Below, piece by piece: positions 58,901 to 64,000 of a stretch of 64,000 bases of DNA (the first letter of the stretch is position 1; each line of letters starts with the position of its first letter). Made by a program: the position numbers and the translations under genes. The stretch is from Atherinomorus stipes (Eukaryota > Chordata > Actinopteri > Atheriniformes > Atherinidae). The stretch lies in the NCBI GenBank assembly GCA_023101725.1, contig JALJCO010007928.1:1054001-1118000 (forward strand), in the 5' to 3' direction. The notes beneath the pieces were generated by a model that had not been told where the DNA came from, searched no databases, and saw only the letters and a program-made list of their open reading frames with translations.

Positions 58901-60015
58901 ACGGAGGGAAAGGTGGTAAGAATTATAGTTTATCTGCAGTTTCGGTTACACTCGCAGATATTTTTTTGTTTCCTTTCACTTGACCACAGATAAATCTGGG
59001 AGTCTCCATATTGTTGTGTGTTACTGCATGAATGCAGAGCTGAACATCAGCACTGCAGCCGCTGATACAGAGAAACATGATACATGTTCATACTTGCAAA
59101 TTTCTACCTGAATTACACTTTTCATCTTTTTATTTCTACATGTTTTGATGTGTGTTTTGCTCCTATTAATGTTTTATTTTGTGTCATCTGCTTCCATCAT
59201 CACACTGACATCCTTGCGGACAAAGATTACAGGTATGGAACCAGAATAACACTTCACCTGACAACAACATCCCAGCCGTCACTGCTTGCTCCTGATAGGC
59301 TAGCACGCGTCCAGCTGATACAAAAGCAGAACTTAAGTAAAATGCTCTCAGCGGGGCCAAAATAAACCAGCTGCACGCATCCACACATGCACACGCAAAT
59401 GAAAACCACCTGTATTCATATTCAAATGAAAAATCTTATCTTTCAAATTGTGGCTCTTCCCTTCAGTTGGGGTTTAATGCATGTTGGAGAGATTGAAAAG
59501 TAGGTGAGCGGAGGGAGGAAGAGGCAGAGGGGAGAATTTTGGTGAGTCCAAGGCATCATCACAACCTCTCCCCAACAATTTATCAGCCAAAAATTTGACA
59601 AATAGACAGTCTGACAGACAGACAAATTTTCTTTTGCAGGCTTTGCAAGCCACGCCCATAATGGCTGTCAAAACACCAGTTAGGAGGAGAGAGAGGGCGA
59701 GAGAGATAAAGAGAACACTGAGACCCAAAAAGAGAGATATGTGTGTGTGTGTATATGTCTGCTCCTGCCTGCCTGTCTTTAATAAAACAGTGGTGTGCCT
59801 CTGGAGACAGTTAAAGCTGACAGAAGCACTCAAGTTCTGGCAAAGAGGTCACACACACACACACACAAACGCACACAAACACACACACAAATGATTTTTA
59901 GAGGATGTCATGTAGAAAACATGTAATGTGTCCTTTGGTCTCTGAGATACACTGGGTCCTTTGACATCTCTCTCCATCGCTGTCTCACGTCTGTGTGTGA
60001 GAAAGAGCGCACACG

Positions 60016-60050
<35 letters not shown>

Positions 60051-60803
60051 AGTATGTGTGGCCTCAGGCTAGACCAGCCAGCCGTTCCCCAGATTAATTC
60101 ACACAAGGCAAAGGTCACCAGAATTCCTCCAAGGTCTCTCTGTCTCTTAGTCTTACAGAGGTCTGACTTTTCAGTCTGCCTCCATCTTCATTTCTGTTTC
60201 ATCCTTTTTTTTTTCTTTTCCCTCCTGAAGTCTGAAGGAAGTATGGTGGTAAATCAGCACCGGTGAAATTGGAAAGTGTTCGAGTTCCTGCCTGTATAAT
60301 TTTTTCCCAAAATGTGTTGGACAACTAGAAAATGAGAGGGGTGTGGGAGTCTTCACTTTATTTTTGAAGTTCATTTTCTATTATTTGAGGAAATAAATAC
60401 AAATATGAATGAAACTGTTGCTTACAATGAAAACACTTTAGAAAGGAAAATGGAACATTCTTATGGCTTACATAGTTTTTACTTCATGTCTTCTGTGCAT
60501 CTGCTCCACAATCACGAAAACAAATGAAAAAGAAAGAGAAGAGCAAACATCAACACCAAGATTCTCAGCCACATGCAGCTATGAAGAAGAAGCTCTGCTG
60601 ATGAAGCTTGCTCTGAAAACAGTTTTTTACAACACAAAGGAGAAGGGGGGGGGGGGGTGTAGAACAAAACTGGGAAAATACTGTATTTATAAGGTTGAGC
60701 TCTTGCTTATACTCTACCTTCAAACCAGGATACTTTTAGAATACATTCAGTTTTAGTTTTGCTCTATCTAAAAGGTGAACACTGCAGTATTAGATCCCTT
60801 CAT
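58901..60803. other. Unannotated sequence with CA/GT microsatellites
   Basis: Contains CA-rich runs (59849-59888), a GT run (60019-60049) and a G13 run (60645-60657). No gene is recognised; the short frames follow the microsatellites. Confidence 0.5.
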
Positions 60804-60890
60804 CAGGGATCACCAACTCCGGTCCTCGAGGGTCGGTATCCCGCAAGTGTTAGGAGCTTCCCTGCTGCAGAACACCTTGTGACTTGTGCA
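60804..60890. repeat. hAT-like MITE left-end fragment
   Basis: CAGGGATCACCAACTCCGGT followed by CCTCGAGGG is the start of the same broad teleost family as the element at 25655. The other end is missing. Confidence 0.5.
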
Positions 60891-60908
60891 GAGCTATACA
60901 TAATAGCT

Positions 60909-61021
60909 GTGTCCAAATTCAGGGCAATGTCACTCCAATGAAGATCGCTTACATAACAGCGATGCGACCATGGCTGTCCAGATTTGAAGGCTCCTTCAAA
61001 TGCAACCTATGAATTTGGCCT
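60909..61021. mobile_element. Very short MITE (GTGTCCAAATTCAGGGC end)
   Basis: The left end GTGTCCAAATTCAGGGC and inverted right end AAGGCCAAATTCATAGGT share CCAAATTCA. A common short teleost element has the same start. About 113 bp; boundaries uncertain by a few bases. Confidence 0.45.
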
Positions 61022-62850
61022 TATTTTCCACAGATTTCCAGGATTGTCCGATGCATCCTTCGTGTCTAATCCTATCCCAACACTGTAAATTGTAATATTG
61101 GTTTTAATAGAATCAATCTAGTAGGCAGAACTTAATCTTAACTTAGTTGTCAGTCATGCTTATTTTGAATAAGTTGTAAGAACTTTGGAGGGCAACATGT
61201 TAGATAACTTAATTTACTTAAGTTGAAACAGCTTAAGTAAAATGAGTACAGGGAAATTAGGGATGGTGAGGGAGCAGGTTTCCCACAATGCAGTTCACTT
61301 CTTTTAACAATAAATTGGAGATAATTCACAAATGAGGGATTTATAAATGATGTTGGTAGTGTCATGTGACTGCTCCCAACTTGTTTGTTTATTCCTGTAT
61401 TAAACACCTACTATCCAGCAGCTGCTGCACTGCGACAGAGAAGTATGTGGTCTGACAATAGTTGTAGCTAGAACCCACCTAATCTTACTGCATAGTAAGA
61501 ACAGCATTGAGTTCATCATTTACTTTAAGTAAGAGGAACTTCAAAGTATCATGTTGGTTAAAATGAAAATATGAAACCCATTTTCATATTTAAAATAATA
61601 CAATACATTATGAGATATTACTTATCATTTTCATTACATTATTTGACTTTTTAAAATTTAAATCTGATGTTACTTTTTTCAAATACTTTGCCTTATTTGC
61701 AGATCCTATCTGTAACTCTGATTTAATATGTCATACTGTATACGCAAAGTGTCAGTAATGGAGTTTTCTAATCTTCTGTAATATCCATCACTGTTGGAAA
61801 ATTATCATTGCTTAAAAGAAGATGGGAAAAATCTCCCTAAAGCCAAAGAATTTCCTCAAGAATAAGAAAGTTGGTTGGTATTCACTAAAAATATGTTTTG
61901 TTGTCTTGCTTTATTTTTTTCCTTTTGAAGCTGACAAACAAAATAAAAACAATAAAAATAGAGTTTTTAATGTAAGTTATTGCACTTGTCCTTACATAGA
62001 AAACGCACACACAATGGTCACCAATCTAATGAGCAGAGGCCTTTTCTCCTGTCCACTAATATATATCATTTTAGATATTTACTGAGACAAAAGTCAAATA
62101 TTCAGACAACAGATCAGTAACAGTCCATGCTTAAGAAAGGTGTTTTTTCCCCCAAGGTGGTCTAATACATGGCATATGCATGTATTTGGAAATGAATGAG
62201 TTATTTTTGTGTATACATATGATATTTTGTCCACATGAATTCTATAAATCCACCTGATGTTTGATGTAAAAGCCCCTCTGCCCACCTATGACTCTCACTG
62301 GCTAGCTTAGTTTGCATCCCTGAATGGCTTCATTTGGTTCAGCCATAAGATTTAAGTTTTTTTTTTGTTTATTTGTTTTGTTTTTTTAACTGATGCTCAC
62401 TAATTAAAGCCACAATGAATGAATGAATGTGTTCAACAATCTTTAATAAAAACTGGAGAAGAAATGAATGGGATACCTTAGTTACCATGGTTCATGCCAT
62501 TGCAGTCTTATGTGCATCTTATTCTCTGCATATCTACTGCTCCCTCTTCTCATTTGACCTTGTACACTTCCATCCTTCTTTCCTTTGTTTTTCTCTCATT
62601 TTCTTTCACTCACCCAGCCAGACAAACCTTTTAATTGTTTTTCATGCTAATATGAATCACATAAATGTTGCCACCTTGTACAAAGTTGCAGCTTTCATAA
62701 GTGACTCATTCACACACAATAGAAGAAATGTTTCATTTATTTAGACACAATGGCTTTTGGCAGCTTTTGTCTCCTTCCAGCTCCCCACCAGCTCCCCCCA
62801 TGCAAAAAAAAAAAAAAAAACAACACAAAAATTACGTATTTCCCAAAATT
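61022..62850. other. Unannotated AT-rich sequence
   Basis: The patch ACTTAATTTACTTAAGTTGA near 61208 resembles a known fish repeat motif, but boundaries cannot be set. An A17 run lies at 62804-62820. No gene is recognised. Confidence 0.45.
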
Positions 62851-62859
62851 TTCAAGGAC

Positions 62860-63330
62860 TCTCATTATTATTAATCGTCATGTGGAGGCAACCCCTTTAC
62901 ATGTGCATCATGGGAAAGGAGGGAGGTGTGATGAGGAGCAATGCTGCCTTGTTCTCTCTGAGTGAGTGGATAAGTGCTACATGTCAGCGTCATGTTTAAA
63001 GACGCTCTGCATGATATCTTTGTCATTGGGACCGACAGAAATTGCGGCTGGAGATGAGTGGCGAGTGCGCTTGTCATAACAAACCGCTGCATGAGGAGTG
63101 CGCAGAGCGATGGAAAGCTGTAATTTAGAATCAAATGAATTATCTATGACTTCAGGAAGTTTGTCACAGAGATGTAGACGTGATGGCTCGGGACAGAAAA
63201 TGTTCATGTCGTGCAGCAAATTAATTCATCTTTGTAAATTATTTCAGCTGTTTGTGAAATGTAACAAGATGGCACGAAGGGTCAAATTTAATTTGTACAG
63301 AAGAGATTATAGAATAGGAAGCAGATGATT
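62860..63330. other. Candidate conserved non-coding element
   Basis: Unique, balanced composition, no repeat signature, with words such as GGGACCGACAGAAATTGCGG, AACAAACCGCTGCATGAGG and AATGAATTATCTATGAC. Overlapping short frames on both strands have no domain. Of the unique islands in the window this looks most like a conserved enhancer, but only alignment to other fish could show it. Confidence 0.3.
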
Positions 63331-64000
63331 TTAGCTGTTTCATACTAAAAATGACAACACCACAGAATAATCTAAATCTTTGTAAGCTGTTTGTTTCCAG
63401 AAGATTAGGAACCAATATAGATTCTTTTTAAGATGCAAATGTCTCCATCATGCATTAAAACACGCTCTATACTGGCTGTCTCATTGTTTTCCTATGGAGA
63501 GAGCGGTGGCGCCCGGCTAAGCGGTCGCTCAGCATTGCCTACTTCGGATCTGATGCTCAAAGTTCAAATTATTTGAACTTGACATAGTTTCCGCTGACCT
63601 TTCAGAGCTCAGCCAATGACATAACAATTCACTGTTATGTCAGTTCTATCACATTATGTAACGTAGTCAGAAGCACTATATACAGAAGAGGAAGAGAATC
63701 TACATGAAAAACTACATTAAGACCACTTTAATAAATCCGGAGTTAGTGTCTTGGCATCTAACCCAGTTACAGCAGGAGTCGTGGGCCGCAGCACCTGTGT
63801 TGCAGTTGGGGATTAGGAGCCTTTCTGGGTCCGCAGTGTTTCACCTTCATTTCCAGTCCAGGGACTCCTCTGGCCCCTCTACTTCTCTGACCACTAGGCC
63901 ATCAGTCCCCCAACATACAAGAAATTGTAAAATTTTTCCTTTTCTGGTCAAGTGTAGGCAAAAACTTCCATTGGTTAAGGATTGGATATCAAAGCAACTT
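63331..64000. other. Unannotated sequence
   Basis: A CpG-containing patch (63500-63620) includes AAGTTCAAATTATTTGAACT, a near-perfect palindrome. It may be part of a repeat I cannot name. Nothing else is recognised. Confidence 0.4.

Overview
The window looks like nuclear DNA of a teleost fish, probably a percomorph. The grounds are AT-rich composition, many CA/GT, TA, poly-A and poly-C tracts, and a repeat set typical of teleosts: Tc1-like, PIF/Harbinger-like, hAT-like and TTAA-flanked (T2/Kolobok-type) DNA transposons, L2-group LINE tails and a tRNA-derived SINE. I find no intact host protein-coding gene, rRNA or tRNA gene, operon or CRISPR array. The longest open frame is 147 codons and has no recognisable domain. 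The window is best read as a gene desert or a very large intron. A possible polyadenylation signal near 1190 could end a plus-strand 3' UTR entering from the left.

Layout. 0-9 kb: mostly unique AT-rich DNA with one hAT-like MITE (3309-3921). 9-32 kb: dense transposon debris. It includes terminal-inverted-repeat elements, four TTAA-flanked elements (16.2, 18.3, 21.2 and 25.1 kb), two copies of a short Tc1 family (14.7 and 31.4 kb), and two copies of a second Tc1 family. One of these (26.7-27.3 kb) retains a broken transposase; the other is split by a later insertion at 12.1-12.8 kb. Degenerate MADF (14.0 kb) and Myb/SANT-like (20.1 kb) fragments suggest PIF/Harbinger relatives. A CpG-rich, near-perfect TAA-flanked MITE lies at 28.2-28.8 kb. 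33.9-36.1 kb: a LINE 3' end whose simple-repeat tail has grown into an ~830-bp degenerate pentanucleotide array, then a TA microsatellite and a tRNA-derived SINE. 36-49 kb: sparse, with a short hAT-like element, a TAGGCC-ended element at 41.6-42.3 kb, a polypurine/G-quadruplex tract at 46.6-46.9 kb and a 965-bp inverted-repeat element at 47.2-48.2 kb. 49-64 kb: a CpG-rich palindrome-bearing repeat, a long-armed foldback element at 56.9-57.65 kb, microsatellites, and several unique stretches that could be conserved non-coding elements.

The coding remnants are all mobile-element genes, broken by stops, frameshifts or deletions. They do not form a host pathway. Nested insertions give relative ages at three places: 12.1 kb, 18.3 kb and 23.5 kb. 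I do not see a new multi-gene system. The most informative material is element structure: long foldback arms, a LINE tail that seeded a satellite, an internal-deletion Tc1 and recurring MITE families. Family names come from recognition of termini, target duplications and peptide fragments, not from a database search.
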